A DNA stretch of 64,000 nucleotides from Limanda limanda (Eukaryota > Chordata > Actinopteri > Pleuronectiformes > Pleuronectidae). The position numbers and the translations under genes were made by a program. Location of the stretch: NCBI RefSeq assembly GCF_963576545.1, contig NC_083646.1, forward strand, positions 23,770,527-23,834,526. Reading direction: 5' to 3'. The notes under the pieces are model-generated. The model searched no databases and was not told the origin of the DNA. It saw only the letters and a program-made list of their open reading frames with translations. Numbering within the stretch: position 1 is the stretch's first letter; every line of letters begins with the position of its first letter. Positions 26,401-44,335 of this stretch are shown piece by piece.

Positions 26401-27959
26401 ATAGTTTGCCTGGATGATTATAGACGACTTACTTCCCAATTGCTCGGTCAGCTGACTCAGTTTATTTCCTCTGTAGCAGCATAACATGTTGCAGCAGCCT
26501 TCAGAGTAATAACTGCTGGTTAAACCAGACTAACTCTCAAAGGCTCACTCAAGACGAAACTAAAACCCCTTATTTGTCAAGGGCAAGATTTAGGCTTCCA
26601 ACATCCTTAAAAACCAACATTACCCATAAATTTAATTAAGATTCATGTCTTTCTGCTGCAGTATTGGTGTTTAAACAATGCTCAATTGGTACTAAGGGAC
26701 CCAAAGTGTGCCAAGAAAATATCCCCCACACCATTACACCACCACCACCAGTCTGAACCGTAGATACAAGGCAGGATGGATCCATGCTTTGCTTTCATGT
26801 TTATGCCAAATTCTGACCGACCAGGCAACGTTTTTCCAATCTTCTATTGTCCAATTTCAGTGAGCCTGTGCGAATTGTAGCCTCAGTTTCCTGTTCTTAG
26901 CTTAAGGAGTGGCACAGAGTGTGGTCTTCTGCTGCTGTAGCCCATCTGCTTCAAGGTCCAATGTGTTGTGCGTTCGGAGATGGTATTCTGCATACCTTGG
27001 TTGTAACGAGTGGTTATTTGAGTTACTGTTGCCTTTCTATCATCTCAAACCACTCTGCCCATTCTCCTTGGTTGTGTGTGAAAATCCAAGTAGATCAGCA
27101 GTTTTAGAAATACTCAGACCAGCCCGTCAGGCACCAACAACCATGCCACGTTCAAAGTCCCTTAAATCCCCTTTCTTCCCTATTCTGATGCTCGGTTTCA
27201 ACTTTAGTAAGTCGTCTTCACCACGTCTAGATGCCTCATTGCATTGAGTTGCTGCCATGTGATTGGCTGATTAGCTATTTGTGTTAACAAGCAATTGAAC
27301 AGGTGTGCCTAATACAGCGGCCAGTGAGTGTGTGTATGTATATATATACATTTTATACAAAATCTGAGAGACTTGTTATCTTTGGACAAAGCCCGGTTTA
27401 ACGTGTCCTCCTCCTGTTCCGTCTGAATCTTATTGCTAAGCTATGTCTGTTCTGGCTGTAGCTTTCATTAACATGATTAAAGCTAGAGTTGTTGCAAAAC
27501 TGTAATACACTAGATGTGCAGGATTTATTTGTGATGCTTGAAATACAGGTCAAAGGGTCCAAATTATGTGCAAGTCTATATGGCATTAAAGTAAGAAATA
27601 AACAAAATTATAAACAACGAATCATATGACGTAGTTGTTCTGCAGATGAGGCCCTATCATCACACTTACTTTGATTATATAATGTTCATTTGTGGTACAG
27701 CAATCTAACATTTACATCTGTGAACATAAGGTTGATTTAAAAAATATTTTGTTTTATATCTACCTCAGTCATTTACGTTTTAAATATTTGCTCTCACCCT
27801 CAGACTCGTGAAGCCAACCACGCCGGTGACCAGCTTGCAGCGGAGCGGAGCAGCCGATTGGCCCGGACCCTGAACCATGTGGGCCTGGGAATCGGTCTTG
27901 CGTTCACCATCCTCATGGCTGTCTACCTCGTGGTTATGGCATCTGTCATCGCCAATTAA
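14461..27959 (+). CDS. Dispanin (CD225 / IFITM-like) proline-rich transmembrane protein
   Basis: Three coding exons, 14461-14634, 15917-16144 and 27804-27959, join in phase 0 to give 185 aa. Residues 20-80 are rich in proline, tyrosine and glycine, with GYPPQ-type repeats. The CD225 domain follows: TDYMCYSVF, three cysteines at about 119-121 (likely palmitoylated), LPLGIAALIYSIS, then a loop with ANHAGD and a second hydrophobic segment at about 160-184. The intron falls right after the YSIS segment, the same place where IFITM genes are split. Dispanins are two-helix membrane proteins of the plasma membrane or endosomes. The closest human relative cannot be named; it does not fit PRRT1 or PRRT2 well. 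The ATG at 14461 is the first in frame and precedes the proline-rich region. Confidence 0.88.
16190..16440. repeat. Teleost interspersed repeat (AATTTGTATAACACCAAATCACAAC type)
   Basis: It lies just inside dispanin intron 2. It contains ATCTCAAGACACTTTCAGG, AACAGTTCCCACTATGAG, AACTCCCTTGTAAGGAG and ACTCAGTGTGGGCGGG in order, then a GA-rich end. I recognise the pattern as an abundant fish repeat with a SINE/LINE-like tail. Confidence 0.65.
20130..20810. mobile_element. Non-autonomous hAT-type DNA transposon
   Basis: The element begins TAGTGGTGGG and ends CCCACCCCTA, inverted ends matching at 9 of 10 positions. It is flanked on both sides by the identical 8-bp duplication GTGAGGGA (20122-20129 and 20811-20818). 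An 8-bp target duplication is the hAT hallmark. It is 681 bp long, with no transposase. Its right part holds several ATCGCAATA-type subrepeats. Confidence 0.85.
23252..23620. repeat. Possible TAGGGCTGGA-type element with AT microsatellites
   Basis: It begins TAGGGCTGGAGGATATGGCC, a start common to fish hAT-like repeats, and may end at CAACCCTG near 23620. TA runs lie at 23420-23515. I see no target duplication, so the right end is uncertain. Confidence 0.35.
25081..25392. repeat. Imperfect inverted repeat with ~100-bp arms
   Basis: The left arm (25081-25203) holds AAAACAGAAAAAACACAACC, CATACTGCTCCTGTGGTGTC and TTCGACTCGAAAAACAAGGTC. The right arm (25291-25392) read on the other strand gives the same series: AAAACAGAAAAAACAAAAC, CATACTGCTCATGTGGTGTC and TTTGACTCGAAACAAGGTC. 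The loop is about 87 bp. It could be a foldback MITE; a transcript of the host intron would form a hairpin. Confidence 0.65.
26640..27330. repeat. Abundant teleost repeat, likely LINE-derived
   Basis: It contains CCCACACCATTACACCACCACC, GACCAGGCAACGTTTTTCC, TGTGCGAATTGTAGCCTCAG and CCTTGGTTGTAACGAGTGG, ending in CTAATACAGCGGCCAGTGAGTG. I recognise this long, well-conserved series from many fish genomes. It sits in dispanin intron 2 about 470 bp before the last exon. A repeat-library search would settle the family. Confidence 0.6.
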
Positions 27960-28922
27960 ATCAGCTTCAAAATTGTTCCCATATTTCTTGTTCCCATAAT
28001 CAGTCTACACCAAGTTGTCGAAACCACGTCAGGAACATGACCATCAGAAAGGGCTTATATTTGCTAACATGATTGAAATCACCTTTTTTGCTAAAAGGCT
28101 TTTGGAGAGTTTCTGATTTTTCTTAAGTAATTGGCCGCTTGTTTTAAAGACACCTCAGAAGCTTATTACGTTGTCATTACGTTCCAATAATGCAGAGTAA
28201 CCACTTCAGCTTTACTGTATTCACATTCCATCGACAAATCTTTTTGTTTGTGATTTGTTCTTTCTGTTATCACACATCAAAAATATATGCTATTTGGTCA
28301 AACCTTCTTCCACTTAATGCCCCGAGTTTATGTCTCGGTTCTGTGTTGCTCTTCCACACATGCAGACTTCATGTTTTGTTCAAAGAAAGTTTTACATTTT
28401 GTGTTCAAATTGCAAATGTTTATTCATTGTGCGGTTTTAAAGAGATTTGTCTGGTTGTGTGACGGGGGGAGCACTGCTGCCTTTTCAACTGATTTGTTGG
28501 CTGTAAATATGCACTAACTCCCTCTAACCCGTTTAGAAGTATGCTTTGCTAGAATCGCAAAAAGAAACAAGCAAAGACGTGCCTTAAAAATAACTCAAAA
28601 AAGGAGGGGTTTGAAGCTCACCCAGAACAAGTGAAGAAAATAATGTCTGTGTGTCATCAGATAGTCTCTGAGCTTTACTTTCGCACCACACAGGAAAGGC
28701 CTCCTCTTTATTCCAGCTGCACAGGAACACACAGCTTCTCTCAATATCAGCAGAAACTTGGCGGACACGGCCAGTTTGTATATCAGGGGCTGTGGTTCTC
28801 TGTTTGAAAGTTGTGGTGTGTTATGTCTCACTGGTTGGGTTTTGTTTTGTCAACCAATGTCTGTTTGCTTTTCTTAACCATAGCTGAAAAAAAGATTTTA
28901 CTTTGTACCAGATTTCTTTATA

Positions 28923-28928
28923 AATAAA
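28923..28928 (+). terminator. Poly(A) signal of the dispanin gene
   Basis: AATAAA about 960 bp after the dispanin stop codon, the first consensus signal downstream. It predicts a 3' UTR of about 1 kb ending near 28950. Confidence 0.6.
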
Positions 28929-28949
28929 AAGTATGTTGAGAGAAAAAAT

Positions 28950-30040
28950 CCCTTGTGCCGTGGTCTGTTGTGATGATTTATAACTGAGCAGTGCTAGATC
29001 CTAACAAGGTTTGTCCCAATACGTCAGAACACTAATGGCTGCTGGGAAAGTGTGTGTCAGAGAACAGGCTCGCTCACATGACTTCCTGTAAAGAACAGGC
29101 TCGGAAGAAATATATCCATCACACTCTTCCTCTCTCACCCTGCTCACTCCTTTTGCCTGCACCCCTCTTCTTCAAGTTACGTTGTGATTTCCGACCTGCC
29201 TTTTCTATCACAGCCTTCATTCTCATTGTGCCGACTTTATCTCCAGGATTTCCCTTTGTAAAGCTTGGCGTGACATTTGATCTCCGGCACACACACATAC
29301 CGGTGAAGTCCTCTGACCTGCACTGATTCGTCAGACACAATTGGATGCCCTGCAAGAATTTGGAAGAAAAAGACTCACGCAGAATAATGGCACCATTATC
29401 TTTCTCCTAATGCTGTCCTAATCCTGTATCCTATACAGCCACATCATCCACCATTAATCATATTTTATTTTTGGTTTTCCCATCAATTTTAAGTCTCACT
29501 AGGGTCAACAACACTCCAGCTTAATCTGCTTAATTTATAAAGAAACCTTTTTTTATATATAAATGACAGAGACAGGTGTGGCACTGGAAGCTTTCCCATA
29601 TGAGTTTGAAGAACTGATTGAACAGAGGGTGTGGCAAACAAAATGTAAAAAATAAAAAAATGTCTTTAGTTCCTCTCTACAGTCAACAGTCATTGTGTGC
29701 TGACATTTCTGTTGTGTGGCTGCTCGAGATGGGATCAGACTCCGGTTACTGAAGTGTTTTTCCACTGAAAACTGACGTCATCGGTATAATTTCCTGTAAG
29801 TAGGAACAGCTGTGAGCACAGTGTATACACTCTGCTGCCCCCAGTGGACAAAAAGGAAACTATTCAATAAAATCTGCAAACCCTATTTAAGTTAAACGGG
29901 TCATACCTCTGAAATGTTTGGTGCAAAACTATATGTTAGGTACATATGATATTTACTATATCATACTGCATATAATCTAAGTATGTAGGTGTTCATGATA
30001 GTGTCCACTCTTGAACATCAGGTGAAGACAAACCAGGAGA
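28950..30040. other. Intergenic stretch between convergent genes
   Basis: Between the predicted 3' ends of the dispanin gene (+) and sdha (-). I see no exon, RNA gene or clear repeat end here. Confidence 0.5.
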
Positions 30041-30065
30041 TTTTGTATCTATGCGTAGTCTACAC

Positions 30066-30071
30066 TTTATT
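30066..30071 (-). terminator. sdha: Probable poly(A) signal of sdha
   Basis: TTTATT on the plus strand is AATAAA on the minus strand, about 1.2 kb past the sdha stop. It would give a 3' UTR of some 1.25 kb. No closer minus-strand AATAAA stood out. Confidence 0.45.
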
Positions 30072-31305
30072 GAACATATGAAAATACATGCAGATGGAAA
30101 AAACTTGTTGCTTGTTTTTTAAAACAGCCAAATAAATTATGTTAACCTTTGAGTGATTCAGTACAAGAAACACATGCATTTGTTAAATTGTAAAAGTTGT
30201 AATCGAGGTACAGGAAGTGAATTCCAGTGGTTTGGGAAATCACACTTAAAATTGACATAACGTGCGACTGTTTCTGTAGAATCCACTTGAATCTTATCAT
30301 TTTTTCAAGCACTTAAGAGTTGACACTGATGTCTGGACTCTGGATAATTCATAACTTATGAGAGAAAACAAATCACTTACTATGTAAAAGGCCCAATACC
30401 TAAAACAGCTCTGTGCACTTCACACAGCCTCACTGGAATTTACCCTCAAAAGCAAACGACAACACACCAAAACATGTCATTGTTCCGACACCATGTGGCT
30501 AAAAAGATTCAAGCTGATAATTTGGTTAATGGGAATATATTGATAAACCTAAAGCTGATTATCTACTGAACAGTTATATGTATTTAACCATTTAGACCAC
30601 ACAAATATCAAAAACCGAAGGCAATGGTATGTGAGAAAAGACTACATTATACTTAACATAGTAGTACATAACAAGTACATACAGTATAAGTTGCCATGTT
30701 TATTGTACATTTATGCCATATTTACAAACTCAACACTTCCTCTGAGGTGCGACTTCCATCAATTTCCATCATCTCCTCACTTCAGCTCGAATTTGAAAGC
30801 TTTCTCAGATTTGACCAACTGTCACTCTGCTTACATTCTTAATGCAATGCAAGACCACGAAATTACACTATAGTGTCGTCACAAAAAGTTGCGCATAGGT
30901 GTTGTAACACGCTGACTATTCCTTTTTATATTTCCCTGTGCTCATCAGCTAAAAGCTGAAAAATCCACATTTCTTCACCTTTCTCTAGTGTTTCAAGGGA
31001 TATGGATATACAAAACCAGCTCACAAGGTATGAGAGGTCACAAGAGCACGTTGATATTACCTGATGCACACACAAGACGAAAAAATTAGAGGAAACAGGA
31101 AAGTGACACAAAGGGATGAAGCCGACAAGACAGTTGTGTATTTAACCATTTCTAAATGAGTACAAATGTGCAACTGAAAGCAAAACTTGTCCCAAAACAT
31201 CATCTCCTTTACAGAAGACGTATCTTGTTAAATAGTAGATCATAAATTCACTCATTGAGTAAGGCGGAGATGAGGGAGGGGACCAGGGGAGGAAGAGGAG
31301 GTCTC

Positions 31306-38137
<6,832 letters not shown>

Positions 38138-39129
38138 GTTGTCAATTGATGGACCAAGCCTGAAACACGACGGAGGAAGGGATATTCTGCTGCACAGGAC
38201 CAAACCACTCTCTAGATATGGGGGTGTCGCATATGTTGCACCTAATGATTCTCCGCTAAATTAATTCCTAATCTTAATTCTACCCAAAGAGGCACTGCCA
38301 ATGCACCTTGAAATAGTATTACACATATAAGGACTCTATTTTCTGCACTTAATTTGTTTGTTTTTAATATACGAGTCATCTGAACGACCCCCGCCTGGTA
38401 TAGTTGAAGTGTAAACTTGTATAATCAGGGTGAGGAGGAACAAATATATAAGTGACCTAGACTTTTCCTTCAAGGTGAGAAGCAGCACCGTGTAACTAAC
38501 AGTCCTCCACTAGCTGCTTGTAAACAATTCACAGCTGTGGAGCCCCGTGTTAGGTTTATATTCAAGTGCTACCGCGAGCATGCACCAGCGAGCCAAGTGT
38601 TAGCTAGCATGTTAGCTAGCATGTTAGCTCGTAGCCGTATTGTGGTTAGACGGGCTGTCAAATTTCCGACTCGCCAGACTGGTTTTGCTGTTGCTGTGTT
38701 TTGGCGAATGCTAACGAGGCTAATTGCTAATGATGTTTTTATGCATAGTTCATGTTTGCAACATAATTTGCAAAGGCCACACGTACTGTTTCGAACACAG
38801 CTCTGTTTATATCAGTGCACAGTAAATCTGAAACCAGACCAATGGACCCTGCTGGACAAAGAGAGGCATCGCAGTTAGCTTCATAATCATACCTGTATGT
38901 TTATGTCTCTAAACCAGTATATACCTGCAGCTGCTGGCATGTGTCTTCCTGCTAGTTACTTTAGCATCAGTGTTAGAAGGGTTAATGAGATACCTGCGCT
39001 TCTTCAGTAACATCATTCAATCTGTGCTGCACATTTTAACATCACCATCTGCCCATAATCTGCATGTAAACATGTCCATTATTACTGATACCTTTTCCCC
39101 CTGTGTTTTTGTATGTGTGTGATTGACAG
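38138..39129. promoter_or_regulatory. Divergent promoter region, sdha / ccdc127
   Basis: The start codon of sdha (-) and the coding start of ccdc127 (+) are 1 kb apart and diverge. Part of this kilobase must hold both promoters and a ccdc127 non-coding first exon, since the ccdc127 ATG lies just behind an acceptor (GATTGACAG at 39121-39129). AAG|GTGAG at about 38474-38480 is a candidate donor for that exon. A 16-bp unit ATGTTAGCTAGC repeats at 38600-38640. Confidence 0.55.
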
Positions 39130-39134
39130 CCTCC

Positions 39135-42100
39135 ATGAACAACTTGAATGACCCCCCCAGATGGAACATCCAACCAGATGCCAGAGGAAGGGGGGCGGGG
39201 GCTGGGGATGGCAACCAATGGAACTACGCCCTGCTGGTCCCCATGCTGGGACTTGCTGCATTTCGTAAGTGTGTGTAGAGGTAACAAATACAGGAAAACA
39301 GCTTTTGAGGAGTTGAGTGTTCATGTATTTATACAAACAATGAATTTAGTGATATCTAGTGGTGAAGTGGCATGTTGCAGCTGAATACCCCTCACCTCAC
39401 CCTCCTTCTTATATTTAATAAACTTTATATTTACCACAGGAGCAGATCCTCTCTATGCAGGCCGCCATGTTGTTTACAGTAGCCCAAACTGGATAATCTA
39501 AACACCTTTGAGTTTTTATTACAACTGAAGGCTTCCACAGGTTCTTTCATGTTTCGGGGGGTACGGTGAGGTGAGGGGTATTCACCTGCAACATGCAACT
39601 TCACCACTAGACGTCACTAAATTCTACACACTGAACCTTTAACTGGGCCAGGGAGGTTATGTTTTCATTTCTGTCGATTGTGTGACATTGACGTTGAGAT
39701 TTTGTTATTACAGGTTATAAGAAAAACTTAAGCATTTAACTCACTAGACTTAAAATGGCATCAAGGCAACCAGAAGCAGTTTCAGGATTTCTGCATGGTC
39801 TGCTTCGTCCAAAAATTTAAAAAAAATGCTAAGTCATCCGAATTTTAGGCTTTTAATAGTTGTAGTATGTTAAAATATTAGAAACTAGGTCTTAACTATG
39901 ATTAGGTAGGTCTTAATATTATTTACATTTTATAGTCTATAATGTGAAATGTCAATGTTCATTTAACACTACTTCTGTTTTGCTACACATTTTTTTTAAG
40001 AGAAGTGTTTTGGCAGTGTGCTTGATTTGTAAGGTCTCTGACTGTTGTAGTTCTTTCAGTCAAGATATTCGCAGGCTGTAATAAAACTGCAACTGATAGT
40101 CTGTCTCTGGCTGTAGTTTGGGAGATATCTTGACAGCAGTGTTAATTTTGGCAGCTATTTTTGATTTAGTCTTAGTCTTAGTCTTTAGACGAAAATGCAT
40201 ATTAGTTTTAGTCACAATTAGTCATTTTTATCCTTCTTAGTTTTAGTCTAGTTTTCGTCGACGGAAACTCAAAACATTTTAGTCTAGTTTTAGTCGACGA
40301 AAACGAATTACATTTTAGTCTAGTTTTAGTCACATTTAATAGCCACATTAACTCCTTATCTTCCCTTCTCAGGTCCAGGGACCCCCTGTGTTGTGTCTAC
40401 AACTGCATACTAGTCTAGCTTTCAGTACTTAGGTTGTCCATTAGATATCCCTCCTATAGGTCTATAGCATGGGTCGGCAACCTTTACTATCAAAAGAGCC
40501 ATTTTGCCCCCTCTTCCCCCAAATAAAATTTGTCTGGAGCCGCAAAACATATTTGATAACAAAGCTGATAAAATGTTATATAAAGTTATACTATACTAAT
40601 CTGTAGGTTATTGCATTTATGAAATTGTAGAACAACAATAAAGAAAACTCTTGACATTTTATTTATTTTTACCTGTTACAACAACAAAGGGAAACACCAA
40701 ATGCTTATGAAGAGGAGAAGAAAATACACAGGCAAGTGTAGGCCTACTTTGAAATAAATTAAACGCAGAACTATGTAGGGTTATTTGAGTCATCCCCATA
40801 TTTGTGGGAAATGTATGAAATAAGAAGTACCCTATTTTGAAATAAATAAAAACATATAGCTGCAGCCTATATATTTTAGTTGGCGAAATGTGAAAACAAA
40901 AAGTGAAAGCAGATCAGACTGGAGGAGGACACAGAAACTGAAGCTCGGTAGAAACCAACTGTGTCAACCGCCAACATTTTGTTTCGTCTCGTCTCGTTAA
41001 CAAAAATTAAAATAGATTTCGTCATAGTTTTTATTTTCAAAGATCCGTTTTCGTTACGTCTTCGTCTCGTCTTAGTCATGGGAAAAGGTGCGTTAACGAA
41101 TATTTTTCGTTATCGTCAACGAAATTAACACTGCTTGACAGTGCACATAGTTGTGGGATTTCAATAAACCTTCACATCTGTTGTACTTGACAAAGGGCTT
41201 ATTATGGTGTTAAAATTTTTCAAATGTTATCAGGTTTTATATCTGCTCCATCAAAGCCAAGTTTGGGGCAAAACGCACTCTTGCTCATCATTTAATTGCT
41301 TGATCATTTTTACTCTCAGGTCATACAGTCGCCACATTACTGTCGCTCAAAACCTGGAGCTAAGCAGGTTTAGAAAATCTGTATTAGGTGCTGCAGTTGG
41401 TCAGGACTTGGGATATCTTCTCACTCCCTCATCCTATCTCCCACCACCCCAACAGGTTGGATCTGGACCAGAGAGTCTCAGAGGGAGATCCAGAAGGTCA
41501 GAGCCCAGTATGACGAGGATGTGTCCACCATGAGAGATGAGATGGAGACACGGTACAGGGAGACCCTGACAGAGAGGCGCAGGGCAGCTGCTAAACTAGA
41601 GCTGGAGCTAGAGAAGGAGAAACAGAGGGTGAAAGGCTACAAACAGGCCATGATCTCACAGAGCCAGCAGCTGATGGAAGAGCGAAAACAGCTACAACAG
41701 GTAAAAACTCCCCCTTCAACTGGCCCTCCAGTTCTGATATTGTTCACTTTTCCTACTTAACCTGAAACTTCTTCTCTATAAGCAAAGCTCTTTCTTCTCT
41801 CTTACAAGGAGCGAGAGGCCTTGGAGAAAGACAAGCAAATGCTGGTAAAGTCCGGAGCTGCGGGTGCTGTGCTGCATCATGCCCTGGAGCGAGAGCAGGA
41901 CTGGTGCCAGAGAGCCACAGCCACCCTGAAGGAGTTAGAGGCTCACCTTTTGGAACGCCAGAATGCCTACTGTTCCCTCATCCAACCTCGAGATCAGCGG
42001 CTGGAGATGGAGAAGAACATGCTTCTGAAGGTCGTGAAAGAACCCATCGGGGCAGAACTAGACCTAGAGTCTGACCTGATGGACATTTTTAAGAGAGATA

Positions 42101-42255
42101 AGCATTGCGCTGACCTGCTTAACATTGACAAGAGGAAGAACGGAAGCCTCATGTGGGTGTATCTCAAGTACTGGCAGCTGCAGGTCACTGTCCAGAAACA
42201 CAAGAAAGCTGAGGAAGCCATATTAGGAGGGAAAATCCAGCTTGACACAAAGTGA
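39135..42255 (+). CDS. ccdc127: Coiled-coil domain-containing protein 127
   Basis: Three coding exons, 39135-39264, 41456-41700 and 41809-42255, join in phase to give 273 aa (human about 260). The protein starts MNNLNDPPRWNI, followed by a Gly/Arg-rich stretch and the conserved NYALLVPMLGLAAFRWIW hydrophobic segment at about 30-47. A long charged coiled coil follows (about 55-140), then the conserved C-terminal part with ERQNAYCSL and LMWVYLKYW. This order matches vertebrate CCDC127. Its position head to head with sdha is the human arrangement. The function of the family is poorly known; the single hydrophobic segment followed by coiled coil suggests a membrane-anchored protein. If the genome has two ccdc127 copies I cannot say which this is. 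Confidence 0.95.
39340..39642. mobile_element. Small TIR element, AAAGGTTCAGTGTG family (copy 2)
   Basis: The left part carries TCTAGTGGTGAAGTGGCATG and TGAATACCCCTCACCTCACC. The right part reads on the other strand TTAAAGGTTCAGTGTG, then TCTAGTGGTGAAGTTGCATG and TGAATACCCCTCACCTCACC. The arms are therefore long inverted repeats of at least 60 bp. The outermost left end is degraded. It lies in ccdc127 intron 1. Confidence 0.7.
40137..41133. mobile_element. Non-autonomous hAT-type transposon in ccdc127 intron
   Basis: Ends CAGTGTTAATTT and AAATTAACACTG are perfect 12-bp inverted repeats, flanked by an identical 8-bp duplication CTTGACAG (40129-40136 and 41134-41141). Both are hAT hallmarks. 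The left and right parts are rich in TTAGTCTAGTTTTAGTC and GTCGACGAAAA words. No transposase is present. GGGTCGGCAACCTTTACTAT near 40471 looks like the end of a second, different hAT element nested inside, but its right end is not evident. Confidence 0.85.
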
Positions 42256-43125
42256 CAAAAGACAAGGCTGGTGTTTTTCATTTGACTATTGAAGAGCACT
42301 GAAAATGAACATGTATTGTTCATTCTGAGGAATTATCCTTACTTGACAGGGATGTTATGGAAACACACAAGATAATCTCTGCAAGATCATATTCAGCATC
42401 TGAAAGTTCCATCCTTCATCTCAGAGTTTAGAAAAGAGGAGAACTTCTGTCAGGTTTAACAACATCGACATTACTTCAGATGCTCCAGATAAGAGTCATT
42501 AGCTTTAAATCAACTGTGGGAAAACCTACAATCACAAATATGCATTAGGAGCTCTCTGTTAATATCCATATTGGATACTCCACCATTGTTTGACTATATA
42601 TACAGGTTTATTTTTTCTATTTATATCCTTGGAAAAGGTGGTCGGAAATTCTGTGTTCATTTTACTGAGGTCGTCTGGGGGGCCATGAATCACTTCCAGG
42701 TGAGTAAGTGTGGGAAAATTGCTCTTTCTGTCATTGGTATGAACTAATGGCTTAAAACAATGTTGCATGTCATCCCAGGTAACACGCAGAGAAAAAAAAT
42801 TCTCATCAGGAAAATTTGATTTAAGAACCTCCATTAAATCAAAAACAGGCACACATTTAAAACACACTGGCAACATTAGTAAAACATGGTAAAGTCTGCC
42901 AGTGCTTTGGCATGTGTTGATACTTGGTTTTTATATGTTGATGGACAGTTGTGGGACAGTTTCCGTCTTCAGTCTGGTTTTGTGGGAGTATTTAGACTAT
43001 CAGAAGGGAGAGAGGACTATTTCAGGTGCATGTGAATTTTAGGGGAAAATATCACAAAGTAGTGCTTGGTACTGAAACTCATTGCACTGCTACAGAAAAA
43101 ATAAAATATAAAACACACTGAAGGC
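42256..43125 (+). other. ccdc127 3' UTR
   Basis: No coding signal follows the ccdc127 stop. A plus-strand AATAAA at 43100-43105 is the likely poly(A) signal, giving about 870 bp of 3' UTR. Confidence 0.5.
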
Positions 43126-43967
43126 CTGTAATTGATTGTTTATTGAAATCTAGCTTGGTGAGTTCAATTATTCGAATACATTTTATATTACTCCTCTAGG
43201 TTATTCAGCTTTTCACCTCAGACTTTCAAAAGTACTGATGTATTTCGAGTATAATAGCAACTTTTGTGGGGGTCTCTTTACAATGTTTTTATTTTACCAC
43301 AAGGAGGTGCTGTCATTGCAGTTGTTCTCTTAAGAATGGCACAGTAGTGACATGGAAACTAATTCTGCATTTTATAAACTGTGCAAAAGGAATGCAAAGA
43401 AAGAACTGACACATTAATACTCATATTTATAGTCACATACAAAGATTATGTATGCACATTTATGAATAGTTTTTTCTCTAATGTGACAATTTTATTGATT
43501 AATATAAACAAGTAGCGCATTTTCATGGAGCTTTTAATGGAAATCACTGAAAATAAGAAAAATATGTAGTTTCCTGGGGCATAACAGATATCTTAAAAGA
43601 ATAACTTCAGAATGTGTTATTCCCACAAACAATACAACATATTTCACAGCTTTTTAGTGTTTTAATTATGACAAATTAAATCAAGCAATTCACTTCTAAC
43701 ATAATAACTTCTAAAAGTAAAGAAACATTTTTTTCTAAGACTCCTATTTGGATGATACTGAAATACTAAGTCAGAAGATGTGTTGTGCAGAAGTTTTATA
43801 CACGTTAAAGTGTCTGATTGTTTTATTTGAACACAGTGTAGATATTCCATGCAACTTTAAAGCAAATATTAACGTACAGATACCAGCATGTGAACAACCA
43901 GAGCAAATGTTATGTTGTAATTTTTGTGCCGCAGTTTCTGATGTTCCTTTGGCTTCACCTCCTCGTT

Positions 43968-44335
43968 TCACTCCCTCCTCTGGGCACGATGAGAGATTTC
44001 TCTTGGAGAGGACATCAGGCTGGAAGCTCTGAAGTTCACTCTGATTGGCTTTCTGAGGTCTTGGTTTGTGTCAGTCACTTCCTGCTTGTTCAACTCATCT
44101 TTCACCTGCTCTTGTGTGGCTGGCTGTTCCACTGTGCAGCCAGAGGAGGCTCTGGCAGGACCTGGGTCCCTGCTGGTGTGGAGGACAGGTAGGTGGTGCT
44201 CTTTCGTAGCTCCGTTGAGAGTGCCCACCATCACTGTCTGACTGGAGCCCCTCTGGACCATGAAGTGCACCACCTGTTGGAGCTGGTAACTCTCTCTGCG
44301 GATGTTATCTGTCTCTGACAGTTTCAGCCTGGAAC
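43968..44335 (-). CDS. Unidentified minus-strand terminal exon (hypothetical)
   Basis: On the minus strand a good acceptor (TATTATGTTCCAG) at about 44336-44348 opens a frame of about 122 codons ending in TGA at 43968. The product begins LKLSETDNIRRESYQLQQVV, a helical stretch, followed by a polar tail ending PREISHRAQRRE. I do not recognise it. A possible upstream exon at about 45300-45499 (acceptor CAACTTCAG) encodes WSAHVMERAKAPFQMN and EDIHYIHHNV, and 45035-45120 encodes a short Cys-containing piece, but I could not join the three in phase. It may be a poorly conserved real gene, a decaying one, or chance. Confidence 0.3.

Larger units (their letters stand above)
16445..27800. other. Long dispanin intron 2 (remainder)
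   Basis: 11.7 kb separate the last two dispanin exons. I found no nested gene in either strand. Supported contents are a hAT-type element (20130-20810), AT-rich microsatellites (23420-23515), an inverted repeat (25081-25392) and a long teleost repeat (26640-27330). The rest is AT-rich unique-looking DNA. Confidence 0.55.

Noticed and set aside
26909..27247. 112-codon frame in dispanin intron 2
   Set aside because: It lies in an abundant teleost interspersed repeat.
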